NCBI GenBank assembly: GCA_047614245.1
Contig: JBLHIC010000004.1
Location: forward strand, 1 to 61,387
DNA length: 61,387 nt
DNA from: Ulvibacter sp047614245
GTDB lineage: Bacteria; Bacteroidota; Bacteroidia; Flavobacteriales; Flavobacteriaceae
Direction: 5' to 3'
The translations under genes and the position numbers were made by a program. Below, one piece after another: positions 1 to 8,044 of the stretch. The notes below the pieces were generated by a model. It did not search any database, had not been told where the DNA came from, and was given only the letters and a program-made list of their open reading frames with translations. Positions within the stretch are counted from its first letter, which is position 1. Each line of letters begins with the position of its first letter.

Positions 1-652
1 GGTCAAAATCTGCTCCAATAGTACAGTCAACATCCAAGTTACAATCACCAGAATCATTTAAGTCTCGATTAAGTACAGAAGACTTTGTTATAGAACGATA
101 GCCATGAACCACGGTTCCAATGTTTAACTTACCCTGTCCAATTACATTTGCCGGCTCAAGGTATTCTACCCAAATGTTATCACCATCAACCAACCAAGTT
201 CCTAATTTTTCTTCAGGTTGGTTCATAACATTTGTATATGCTCCAATCATGTTTTGCCTATCGTCAGAATATAAATACACCTTAGCACCTATTGGCAACC
301 AATATTGATCAAAAACAAAATTGAGTGTTTTGGCCCCTTGTGATAGAATATTAATTCTCCATATACGATCTCCGTTTGGAAGATTATCCCAAACACCCGA
401 ATTATCTAATCCTAAGTTTGTTTCAAATTCATGACCAAATCGATACGGAATACCTTTATCCAAATCATTTTGTCTATCCTCTCCTGCTAATTGTACAAAG
501 TCAATTGTTTGCATCTCAATAGCACTGGTATTATTTTTATTTTCAAGGTCCCAGCTTAACGGTACTCCTTCATTTGTTACCTGCGATATCACACTGCCAG
601 ACAGTAGTATAGCAGTTAAAAACATTATCATTTTTGAAATAACATCTTTCAT
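1..652 (-). CDS. Secreted lysyl-endopeptidase/trypsin-like serine protease, 5' part
   Basis: This is the first 217 codons of a gene that runs off the left edge; I translated it by hand from the ATG at 652. It opens with an export signal (basic start, hydrophobic run MIMFLTAILLSGSVISQ). A pro-region follows with the motifs AGEDRQNDLDKGIPYRFG, NGDRIWRINI and GTWLVDGDNIWVEYLEPA. The fragment ends in SGDCNLDVDCTIGADF, the segment that leads into the catalytic domain of the Achromobacter protease I-like family common in Flavobacteriia. The catalytic His, Asp and Ser lie outside the window, so activity cannot be judged. Family members are usually secreted through the type IX system and carry a C-terminal sorting domain, which would also be off the edge. 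Family call fairly sure, specificity inferred. Confidence 0.7.
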   Translation of the reverse strand, partial: MKDVISKMIMFLTAILLSGSVISQVTNEGVPLSWDLENKNNTSAIEMQTIDFVQLAGEDRQNDLDKGIPYRFGHEFETNLGLDNSGVWDNLPNGDRIWRINILSQGAKTLNFVFDQYWLPIGAKVYLYSDDRQNMIGAYTNVMNQPEEKLGTWLVDGDNIWVEYLEPANVIGQGKLNIGTVVHGYRSITKSSVLNRDLNDSGDCNLDVDCTIGADFD

Positions 653-681
653 GTTTATATATAATTTAGTTAGTTATAACT

Positions 682-689
682 CAAACCTA
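682..689 (-). promoter_or_regulatory. Candidate -7 element (TAGGTTTG) for the protease gene
   Basis: On the minus strand TAGGTTTG fits the Bacteroidota -7 consensus TAnnTTTG and lies 30 bases upstream of the protease ATG. No convincing TTG -33 box sits at the usual 17-23 base spacing, so this is tentative. Confidence 0.4.
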
Positions 690-691
690 GT

Positions 692-724
692 CAATAAAAA
701 ACAATAGTCAGAGGTTTTTTATTG
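692..724 (-). terminator. AT-rich hairpin downstream of coxA
   Basis: An 11-bp perfect inverted repeat (692-702 with 714-724, loop 11) lies 51 bases past the coxA stop. The stem is nearly all A/T (CAATAAAAAAC with GTTTTTTATTG). It is plausible as the end of the act-cox operon, but weak as a hairpin. Confidence 0.4.
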
Positions 725-775
725 TTGTAGAATGAGATACTTCTAGCTCAATCAGGATTTCTGTCTTTCAGGAGT

Positions 776-2599
776 TTAATGATGCATTTCTTCTTCGTTA
801 TCTTGCATAGGCAAGTGCTGTGGTATAAAATCTTGACCCGGGATCACATAATCGCTTTCATCCTTGTTTAGTTTACTATAATCATAAGGCCAGCGATGTA
901 CTTCAGGAATAGGGCCATCCCAGTTTCCATGTATATGTTTTAATTCCGTCGTCCATTCTAAAGTCGTTGAGCTCCAAGGGTTTTTTGGACCTTTCTTTCC
1001 GTAGAACATTGAGTGGATAAAGTTGTAAAGAAAAACCAATTGACCAGCTGCTGTAAAGATCGCAAAAATGGTAATTACAACATTAACATCTGTTAAATCA
1101 TCGAAATATGGAAAGTTAGTATTTGTGTAATAACGTCTTGGCAGCCCAGCCATTCCAATAAAATGCATTGGGAAGAAAACTCCATATGCACCAACTACTG
1201 TTATCCAGAAATGGACATATCCTAAGTTTTTATTTAACATTCTACCTTCGAACATTTTTGGAAACCAATGATAAACCCCAGCAAATAATCCATAAAGGGC
1301 AGATACACCCATTACTAAGTGGAAGTGAGCAACAACGAAGTAGGTATCGTGCACATTAATATCCAACGCGCTATCACCTAAAATAATCCCAGTCAATCCC
1401 CCAGTAATAAAGGTAGATACAAATCCTATTGAGAATAGCATCCCCGTATTCATTTGGAGATTTCCTTTCCAAAGCGTTGTAATCCAGTTAAATGATTTTA
1501 CCGCTGAAGGAATTGCAATCAATAACGTTGTAAAGGTAAATACAGAACCTAAGAACGGGTTCATTCCGGAAATAAACATGTGATGTCCCCAAACTATGGT
1601 TGAAAGAAAAGCAATAGCCAAAATAGATGCTACCATAGCGCGATATCCAAAAACTGGTTTTCGAGAATTGGTTGCCAAGACTTCAGAAACTAACCCCATT
1701 GCTGGAAGTATTACAATATAAACCTCGGGATGTCCTAAGAACCAAAACAAATGTTCAAATAGAACAGGAGACCCTCCTTGATTGTGGAGCACCTCACCTG
1801 CAATATATATATCTGACAAGAAGAATGAAGTTCCAAAACTTCTATCCATAATTAACATCAACGCAGCAGATAATAAAACAGGGAATGAAACCACCCCGAT
1901 AATAGCTGTTACAAAGAATGCCCAGATCGTCAATGGGAGACGAGTCATCGACATCCCTTTAGTACGTAAATTTATTACCGTAACAATATAGTTTAGCGCA
2001 CCCAATAGAGAAGACGCAATAAAGATAGCCATTGAAACTAACCAGAGTGTCATACCTGCACCTGAACCTGGAATCGCCTGTGGCAAAGCACTTAACGGTG
2101 GATATATAGTCCAACCAGCTGAAGCAGGTCCTGCTTCTACAAATAGAGACATTACCATAACCACACTAGATAGAAAGAACAACCAATATGAAATCATGTT
2201 CAAGAAACCAGATGCCATATCTCTTGCTCCAATTTGCAATGGAATTAGCAGATTACTAAAGGTACCACTTAATCCAGCAGTCAACACAAAGAATACCATA
2301 ATGGTACCGTGAATAGTAACTAAGGCCAAATAAACACTTGGATCCATAACACCACCTTCACCCCATTTACCTAAAAATATTTCATAAATAGTAAACTGAT
2401 GATCAGGCCATGCCAATTGCATTCTAAAAAGAAGTGACATTGCTATTCCTATGATTCCCATAAACAAACCAGTAACTAGGTATTGTTTAGAAATCATTTT
2501 ATGATCTTGGCTAAATATATATTTAGTTACAAAGGTCTCTTTATGATGATGCCCGTGATCATCGTGATCTTCTGCGTGGTCGTTTGCGTGTGCTGACAT
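776..2599 (-). CDS. coxA: Cytochrome c oxidase subunit I (aa3-type heme-copper oxidase)
   Basis: The catalytic subunit of the terminal oxidase reduces O2 to water at the heme a3-CuB site and pumps protons across the inner membrane. The 607-residue sequence has about twelve membrane segments. His97 (TIHGT) is a predicted low-spin heme ligand. The GHPEVY motif (residues 289-294) holds the CuB His, the D-channel Glu and the cross-linked Tyr, marking an A1-type oxidase. HH339-340 (WGHHMF) are CuB ligands, and His425/His427 (VAHFHLV) ligate hemes a3 and a. The Met-Ser-Ala start is followed by an unusual His/Asp-rich cytoplasmic tail (residues 4-19). It is the last gene of the act-cox operon, 18 bases after coxB, as expected for an ACIII-oxidase supercomplex. 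No separate subunit III gene is visible in the window. Confidence 0.97.
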   Translation of the reverse strand: MSAHANDHAEDHDDHGHHHKETFVTKYIFSQDHKMISKQYLVTGLFMGIIGIAMSLLFRMQLAWPDHQFTIYEIFLGKWGEGGVMDPSVYLALVTIHGTIMVFFVLTAGLSGTFSNLLIPLQIGARDMASGFLNMISYWLFFLSSVVMVMSLFVEAGPASAGWTIYPPLSALPQAIPGSGAGMTLWLVSMAIFIASSLLGALNYIVTVINLRTKGMSMTRLPLTIWAFFVTAIIGVVSFPVLLSAALMLIMDRSFGTSFFLSDIYIAGEVLHNQGGSPVLFEHLFWFLGHPEVYIVILPAMGLVSEVLATNSRKPVFGYRAMVASILAIAFLSTIVWGHHMFISGMNPFLGSVFTFTTLLIAIPSAVKSFNWITTLWKGNLQMNTGMLFSIGFVSTFITGGLTGIILGDSALDINVHDTYFVVAHFHLVMGVSALYGLFAGVYHWFPKMFEGRMLNKNLGYVHFWITVVGAYGVFFPMHFIGMAGLPRRYYTNTNFPYFDDLTDVNVVITIFAIFTAAGQLVFLYNFIHSMFYGKKGPKNPWSSTTLEWTTELKHIHGNWDGPIPEVHRWPYDYSKLNKDESDYVIPGQDFIPQHLPMQDNEEEMHH

Positions 2600-2617
2600 A
2601 TCTTCTAACTAATAATA

Positions 2618-3679
2618 TTATTTTTTAATAACTTCTGCGAAAGTCGGTTGTGTTGTCATCCAAGCATCGTAATCCTCTTGTGATTCAACAACAATTTTCA
2701 TTTGCATATTGTAGTGGTTAGTCCCACATATTTTATTACAAAGAAGCAAATAATCAAATTCATATGGTTCTAATGCTTCTTCGCCTTTAGCGGCTAACCC
2801 CACACTCTTTTCTCTTCTAAGTCTATTAATGTCACCCACCTTTGCTACGACATCATCATTTAGCCTCATATCCTCTGTTGTAATGGATGGGGTAAATGCG
2901 AACTGTGTTATCATCCCTGGAACACAATTCATTTGAGCTCTAAAATGTGGCATATAGGCTGAGTGTAAAACATCTTGAGACCTCATTTTAAATAAGACTT
3001 TCCTTCCTAAAGGTAAATGCAATTCATTTACGACAACATCGTCTTGTGCATTTGGATCTGAAGCATCAACACCTATCTGATTAACACCTTCGATTAAACG
3101 AACGTTAGCTTTTCCTAAGGTATTATCCTCACCACTGTAACGGGCCCGCCAATCAAACTGATATGCATAAAGCTCAACGACCATTGGGTCATCTTCCGTA
3201 TCCACATTCATAATATCTGTCCAAGTGAATAGACCGTAGATAATTAAACCTGCCAAAACTATTACAGGAATAATTGTCCAAACAAATTCAAGTTTATCAT
3301 TATCTGCAAAAAACAATGCCTTGTTTCCTTTTTTGCCCCGATATTTAAAAGAGAAATAACTTAACAGCCAAAGTGTTATAAATCCGACGAAGAAGATAAG
3401 CGCCATTGAAATGAACATCAGGTTATCTAAACCTTGTCCGTGTTCAGAAGCAGCTTCCGGTAACAATACGTCACCCCATTCCCAAAAACAGTAAATGAGA
3501 AGAAAGTAAGTGAAAAACACAAAGCCTAACATTAGATATCCATTAATGTTATTATCCTTATCTGAAGCTATTTCAGAATCGTTGCTTTCTTTGGATTTAG
3601 ACATTTGAAATATCTTATCCATTTGCCAAACAGCAACTCCAAATAGAATGATTACTAATACAACTAAAAATGCGGTCAT
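2618..3679 (-). CDS. coxB: Cytochrome c oxidase subunit II
   Basis: This subunit carries the CuA centre that receives electrons from cytochrome c or directly from Alternative Complex III. The 353 residues have an extra N-terminal membrane helix (1-20), then two helices (about 47-66 and 87-110, with a third hydrophobic stretch at 132-153), and a C-terminal cupredoxin domain. CuA ligands are visible: His239 (DVLHSAYMPHFR) and the loop CNKICGTNHYNM with Cys314, Cys318, His322 and Met325. The position usually occupied by Glu between the two cysteines, which supplies a backbone carbonyl to CuA and a side chain to the Mg site, is Lys316. There is no fused cytochrome c domain, in line with delivery from ActE/ActA. 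It lies 25 bases after actF. Confidence 0.95.
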   Translation of the reverse strand: MTAFLVVLVIILFGVAVWQMDKIFQMSKSKESNDSEIASDKDNNINGYLMLGFVFFTYFLLIYCFWEWGDVLLPEAASEHGQGLDNLMFISMALIFFVGFITLWLLSYFSFKYRGKKGNKALFFADNDKLEFVWTIIPVIVLAGLIIYGLFTWTDIMNVDTEDDPMVVELYAYQFDWRARYSGEDNTLGKANVRLIEGVNQIGVDASDPNAQDDVVVNELHLPLGRKVLFKMRSQDVLHSAYMPHFRAQMNCVPGMITQFAFTPSITTEDMRLNDDVVAKVGDINRLRREKSVGLAAKGEEALEPYEFDYLLLCNKICGTNHYNMQMKIVVESQEDYDAWMTTQPTFAEVIKK

Positions 3680-3704
3680 CGTTATCTGTCTTCTAAATAA
3701 TTAA

Positions 3705-5060
3705 TTAATAATGATACTGCTTACTCTCTTTAACAAACGGATTGTTCTTCACTACTAAAGGTGCCTTTGTCAGTGCATTAAACACAACATAGACAAAAAG
3801 ACCAAAGAAAAAGCAAATCGCACCTAATTCAGGCACTCCAATATACCAGGATGAACCAACCGTACCAGGCATCACCATCACAAATAAATCTATATAATGT
3901 CCTGCAAGAACTACAATACCAGTTAGCACAACAAACCAGTTTACCCGTTTATAATCACTGTTCATAAGCAATAGCACCGGGAATATAAAATTCATGGCTA
4001 GCATTCCAAAGAATGGCAATTTATACTGTTCTATACGGGTAACAAAATAAGTTACTTCCTCAGGTATATTCGCATACCATATAAGCATAAATTGAGAGAA
4101 CCATAAATAAGTCCAAAAAATACTAAATCCGAACATAAATTTAGCCAAATCATGGATATGACTATCATTTACTACTTCGAGGTACCCTTTAGATTTTAAG
4201 TAAATTGTAACAAGAGCAATTGTTGTGATTGCACAAACCATCATACCAGCGAAAACATACCATCCATATAATGTACTAAACCAGTGCGGATCAAAACTCA
4301 TTAGCCAATCCCAAGACATCATAGACTCGGTATATATAAAGAATACTAAGAAGCCCGCTGAGATTCTAAAGCTTTTCTTAAACCACTTATTACCAGTTTC
4401 ATTATCGCTATTTCTTGAAAACTTCACTGCAAAATGTCTATAAAGCAACCATCCTCCCATAAAGATAGCCGCTCTAATTAATAAGCCAGTTCCATTTAAC
4501 CAGCCTGCTTTTCCTTGTAATAATTTATCATGTGCCAAAACTTCTGGGTCTGCCCATACAAATAAGTGATTTACATGAAAACCTGAAAGCGCTAATAATA
4601 CAAACATTATTATTCCACCAGGAACAAGATACGCCGTGATACCTTCCATTACTCTAAAAAGTACTGGTGACCAACCTGCCTGAGCAGCAAACTGAATCGC
4701 ATAAAAGGCCAAACATCCTAAGGCTATCATAAAGAAAAAGAAACACGCGATATACAAAGCAGACCAAGGCCTATTCTGTAGTTGATGCAAGGTGTGCTCC
4801 AAATGAGCCTCTTCACTTCCGTGACCAACATCTTCATGCTCAACTGCTTGCGCAGCCTCTTCGCCGTGGGCCTCATCTGCATGAGAATTAGACACTTCGT
4901 GTGCCGCTTCAGCACCGTGACCGTCATCGTGAGTTGCCATCATCTCCTTTACTTCCGCAGTGGAAGAAGGTGCGTTTAGAAAGCCTGAAACGATCCCAAT
5001 GGCGCCAATCACCATAAAAATGATCGCAAACAATTTTAATTTATTAGGTAGCGTATACAT
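3705..5060 (-). CDS. actF: Alternative Complex III subunit ActF (NrfD-like membrane protein)
   Basis: This is the integral membrane subunit of quinol:cytochrome c/oxidase oxidoreductase, a paralogue of ActC in the NrfD/PsrC superfamily. The 451 residues contain about ten membrane segments. After the first helix there is an inserted His/Glu/Ala-rich segment (about residues 41-95) with ten histidines between 44 and 92. ActF homologues in other ACIII complexes act as structural and proton-path subunits. It sits between actE (28 bases) and coxB (25 bases) in the operon. The His-rich insert is the only odd feature and could bind metal or simply be disordered; nothing here decides that. Confidence 0.92.
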   Translation of the reverse strand: MYTLPNKLKLFAIIFMVIGAIGIVSGFLNAPSSTAEVKEMMATHDDGHGAEAAHEVSNSHADEAHGEEAAQAVEHEDVGHGSEEAHLEHTLHQLQNRPWSALYIACFFFFMIALGCLAFYAIQFAAQAGWSPVLFRVMEGITAYLVPGGIIMFVLLALSGFHVNHLFVWADPEVLAHDKLLQGKAGWLNGTGLLIRAAIFMGGWLLYRHFAVKFSRNSDNETGNKWFKKSFRISAGFLVFFIYTESMMSWDWLMSFDPHWFSTLYGWYVFAGMMVCAITTIALVTIYLKSKGYLEVVNDSHIHDLAKFMFGFSIFWTYLWFSQFMLIWYANIPEEVTYFVTRIEQYKLPFFGMLAMNFIFPVLLLMNSDYKRVNWFVVLTGIVVLAGHYIDLFVMVMPGTVGSSWYIGVPELGAICFFFGLFVYVVFNALTKAPLVVKNNPFVKESKQYHY

Positions 5061-5088
5061 ATCTTAGCTATTCTCTATTATTCTATAA

Positions 5089-5736
5089 TTAATGAGTTTC
5101 GTCTGAAGGGGTAACTTCTTCTAAAACAACGTTTTCTTCAACAGGAGCGACTTCAGCCATTGCAGGACTCAATAAAGGCTCTCCCTTTAATGCAGCTTTC
5201 AAATTCATCACGTGTTGTGTTATTTGCCAACGCTCCAATTCATTTGTTTGTGATGCATAAGAGCCCATTGAATTTAGACCAAACATTTGCACGTGATAAA
5301 TACCACCTTCAGTAATGTTTCTACCAGCATCATCATAACTAGGAATTCCTAGAAACTTTTCACGTTTCACTAGTACACCTTGTCCATCTCCCTTCTCACC
5401 ATGACAAATTGCACAGTAAATGTTATATAATTCCTTTCCTTCTGATAGGCTTTTCTCAGTAACATCCAACGGGTTTTTTAAATCAGCTTTTGCCAAATTT
5501 AACCCCTCGGTTGTATTAGGATAATCATAAGGCATCCATCCTCTTGAAATTGTACCTTCTACAGGCAACATTGCCTCTTGTCCGTTTGGAAAAACTTCAT
5601 AATCTCCATAGGCTTGATAACTTACAGGCTCATACATATTAGGCATAAACTGATAGTTCGGCTTGTTTTTATTAAAACAAGAAACCGAAATAAATGATGC
5701 TACAATAACAACTGCTATCTTTACAATATTTCTCAT
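5089..5736 (-). CDS. actE: Alternative Complex III subunit ActE (mono-heme cytochrome c lipoprotein)
   Basis: This is a periplasmic mono-heme cytochrome c anchored by lipid. The signal peptide ends in the lipobox VSC with Cys20 as the predicted acylated residue. One heme-binding motif, CAICH, is at residues 108-112, followed by the usual Gly-Asp-Gly segment. A Met-rich stretch (HVQMFGLNSMGSY) downstream probably gives the axial Met. In the family it shuttles electrons from ActA towards the oxidase. The gene starts 2 bases from the actD stop, which suggests translational coupling. The 215-residue length suits the family. Confidence 0.93.
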   Translation of the reverse strand: MRNIVKIAVVIVASFISVSCFNKNKPNYQFMPNMYEPVSYQAYGDYEVFPNGQEAMLPVEGTISRGWMPYDYPNTTEGLNLAKADLKNPLDVTEKSLSEGKELYNIYCAICHGEKGDGQGVLVKREKFLGIPSYDDAGRNITEGGIYHVQMFGLNSMGSYASQTNELERWQITQHVMNLKAALKGEPLLSPAMAEVAPVEENVVLEEVTPSDETH

Positions 5737-5738
5737 AG

Positions 5739-6275
5739 TTAGTGATCTTCGTCGGTATCAATTAAACTAATTTCGATCGCTCCTGTTCCGCGTAAGAAGT
5801 TTGCAACTTCCTCTGCATCATGATGTCCAGTATCCACCGCCATTAAAAAATGATCATCCGTAGTTCTAACATCCGGATTTTCGGCCTTTTTAAATGGCCA
5901 TAGCTTACTCCGCATATAAAAAGTTATCACCATTAAATGTGCAGCAAAGAATACCGTTAATTCGAACATAATGGGTACGAAAGCAGGCATATTCTCGATA
6001 TAACTAAAACTAGGTTTCCCTCCTATGTCTTGAGGCCAATCTTCAATCATAATGAAATTCATCATTACAATTGCAACGGCCAACCCCACCAATCCATACA
6101 TAAAAGATGTAATAGCGATGCGTGTTGGTTCTAATCCCATCACCTTATCTAGTCCGTGAACTGGAAAAGGCGTATAGATTTCTTCTATATGGTAACGTTC
6201 AGCTCGTACATCCTTAACAGCGTGCATTAGGATATCGTCATCGTTATAAATAGCGTGAATCACTTTAGATGCCAT
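5739..6275 (-). CDS. actD: Alternative Complex III subunit ActD (DUF3341)
   Basis: A membrane subunit of ACIII with two transmembrane helices (about residues 64-84 and 107-128) and no cofactor motifs. I place the start at the ATG at 6275 (MASKVIHAIYNDDDIL), giving 178 residues, the usual size. The frame stays open further upstream, but that extension only translates the 3' end of actC out of frame. With this start the gene begins 4 bases after the actC stop. The N-terminal cytosolic part keeps the HAIYNDDDILMHAVK pattern typical of DUF3341. Confidence 0.92.
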   Translation of the reverse strand: MASKVIHAIYNDDDILMHAVKDVRAERYHIEEIYTPFPVHGLDKVMGLEPTRIAITSFMYGLVGLAVAIVMMNFIMIEDWPQDIGGKPSFSYIENMPAFVPIMFELTVFFAAHLMVITFYMRSKLWPFKKAENPDVRTTDDHFLMAVDTGHHDAEEVANFLRGTGAIEISLIDTDEDH

Positions 6276-6279
6276 ACTA

Positions 6280-8019
6280 CTAGTTGTTTTTAAGTTTTGA
6301 TGCTTGTCCAGCCCAATCATCGCGTTTCGCCCTTCCTGGGAATTCGCCAACAATGCTGTCTAACAAATCATATTCTGTATCGGTCATTTTACTCACCTGT
6401 TCGAAAGTAAAGATTCCTAATTGGTGCAATTTATCTTCCATTTTTGGACCAACACCACTTATTTTCTTAAGATCATCTTGAGTTTGAGTAGCTGGATCGA
6501 AAGCTCCTAATTTACTCAATAAATCTCCTATCTTTTTAGAATCATCCTCTTCTGACGATTCTTCAGGTTTCTCTTTCTTACTAGCTTTTGCTTTTGTAGC
6601 TACTGCTATCTCATCGTAATGTTTTACATCATCACCATATTCAGCTCGCAATTTTTTATATTTATCACCAGATCCTTTTAGGATTGATTTTACTTCAGCT
6701 TGTGCTATTACTGGGAACGTTCTTGCGTATAATAAAAACAACACAAAGAAAAACCCAATAGTACCAATGAATATTCCAATGTCCACAAAGGTTGGTTGAA
6801 ACATTGTCCATGAAGATGGAAGATAATCGCGGTGCAACGAAGTAACAATAATTACAAATCGTTCAAACCACATTCCAATATTCACAACAATTGATATGAA
6901 GAATGAGAACATTATGCTCGTTCGTAATTTCTTAAACCACATAAATTGGGGAGAAAACACATTACAAGACATCATCGCCCAGTATGCCCACCAATAGGGA
7001 CCAGTAGCACGATTAAGGAAAGCATATTGTTCATATTCAACACCAGAATACCAAGCTATAAAGAGCTCTGTCATATACGCGACCCCAACGATGGAACCAG
7101 TAAGCATAATTACAATATTCATCAATTCAATATGCTGTATAGTAATATAGTCTTCCAAATTGGACACCTTTCGCATTATAATCAACAAGGTGTTCACCAT
7201 TGCAAATCCTGAGAAGATCGCTCCAGCAACAAAGTAGGGTGGGAAAATCGTAGTATGCCATCCCGGAATTACAGATGTTGCAAAATCAAATGATACAATA
7301 GTATGAACCGAAAGTACAAGGGGCGTTGCTAAACCGGCCAACACCAAAGAAACTTCTTCAAAACGTTGCCAATCTTTTGCTCTACCACTCCACCCGAAAG
7401 ATAAAATACCATAAATTTTCTTCGTAAATGGGGTAACTGCTCTATCACGAATCATTGCAAAATCAGGCAATAATCCAGTCCACCAAAATACCAGAGACAC
7501 AGATAAATAGGTTGATATGGCAAATACATCCCAGAGTAACGGTGAATTAAAGTTCACCCACAGAGATCCAAATTGATTTGGAATAGGTAATACCCAGTAT
7601 CCTAACCAAGGTCGCCCCATGTGGATAATAGGAAATAAACCAGCTTGAATTACCGAAAAAATGGTCATTGCTTCTGCAGAACGGTTAATTGCCATCCTCC
7701 ATTTTTGACGGAATAATAACAGTACTGCAGAAATAAGTGTCCCTGCGTGACCAATTCCTACCCACCAAACGAAGTTGGTAATATCCCAAGCCCAGCCAAC
7801 TGTTTTATTTAGACCCCAAACTCCAATTCCAGTAGAAACGGTGTATATAATACATCCAATTCCCCATAAAAATGCAACTAAGGCAATGGTAAAAACAATC
7901 CACCAGGATTTATTTGCTTTGCCTTCCACAGGAGCAGCAACATCGATAGTTACATCGTGGTAGCTTTTATCTCCTATAACTAAGGGTCTTCTAATAGGTG
8001 CTTCGTAATGCGACGCCAT
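6280..8019 (-). CDS. actC: Alternative Complex III subunit ActC (NrfD-like) with C-terminal helix-hairpin-helix domain
   Basis: This is the main quinol-binding, NrfD/PsrC-type membrane subunit. Residues about 38-440 hold ten membrane helices, with the conserved GRPW (HMGRPWLGYW) and FDFATSVIPGWHTTIFPPYFVAG segments. The cytosolic C-terminus is long: a Lys/Glu/Ser-rich linker (about 445-515) leads to DLKKISGVGPKMEDKL (516-531) and a second helical pair to residue 579. That matches a tandem helix-hairpin-helix module like those in DNA- or protein-binding proteins and in some ribosomal-protein extensions. The family core usually ends near the last membrane helix, so the module is an addition. 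It lies 25 bases after actB and is probably co-transcribed with it. Confidence 0.93.
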   Translation of the reverse strand: MASHYEAPIRRPLVIGDKSYHDVTIDVAAPVEGKANKSWWIVFTIALVAFLWGIGCIIYTVSTGIGVWGLNKTVGWAWDITNFVWWVGIGHAGTLISAVLLLFRQKWRMAINRSAEAMTIFSVIQAGLFPIIHMGRPWLGYWVLPIPNQFGSLWVNFNSPLLWDVFAISTYLSVSLVFWWTGLLPDFAMIRDRAVTPFTKKIYGILSFGWSGRAKDWQRFEEVSLVLAGLATPLVLSVHTIVSFDFATSVIPGWHTTIFPPYFVAGAIFSGFAMVNTLLIIMRKVSNLEDYITIQHIELMNIVIMLTGSIVGVAYMTELFIAWYSGVEYEQYAFLNRATGPYWWAYWAMMSCNVFSPQFMWFKKLRTSIMFSFFISIVVNIGMWFERFVIIVTSLHRDYLPSSWTMFQPTFVDIGIFIGTIGFFFVLFLLYARTFPVIAQAEVKSILKGSGDKYKKLRAEYGDDVKHYDEIAVATKAKASKKEKPEESSEEDDSKKIGDLLSKLGAFDPATQTQDDLKKISGVGPKMEDKLHQLGIFTFEQVSKMTDTEYDLLDSIVGEFPGRAKRDDWAGQASKLKNN

Positions 8020-8044
8020 ATTTATATACTATTTCTTAGTTAGT

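Noticed and set aside
6276..6353. Longer ActD start at 6353
   Set aside because: The extra 26 residues only read actC sequence out of frame; the normal N-terminus begins at 6275.
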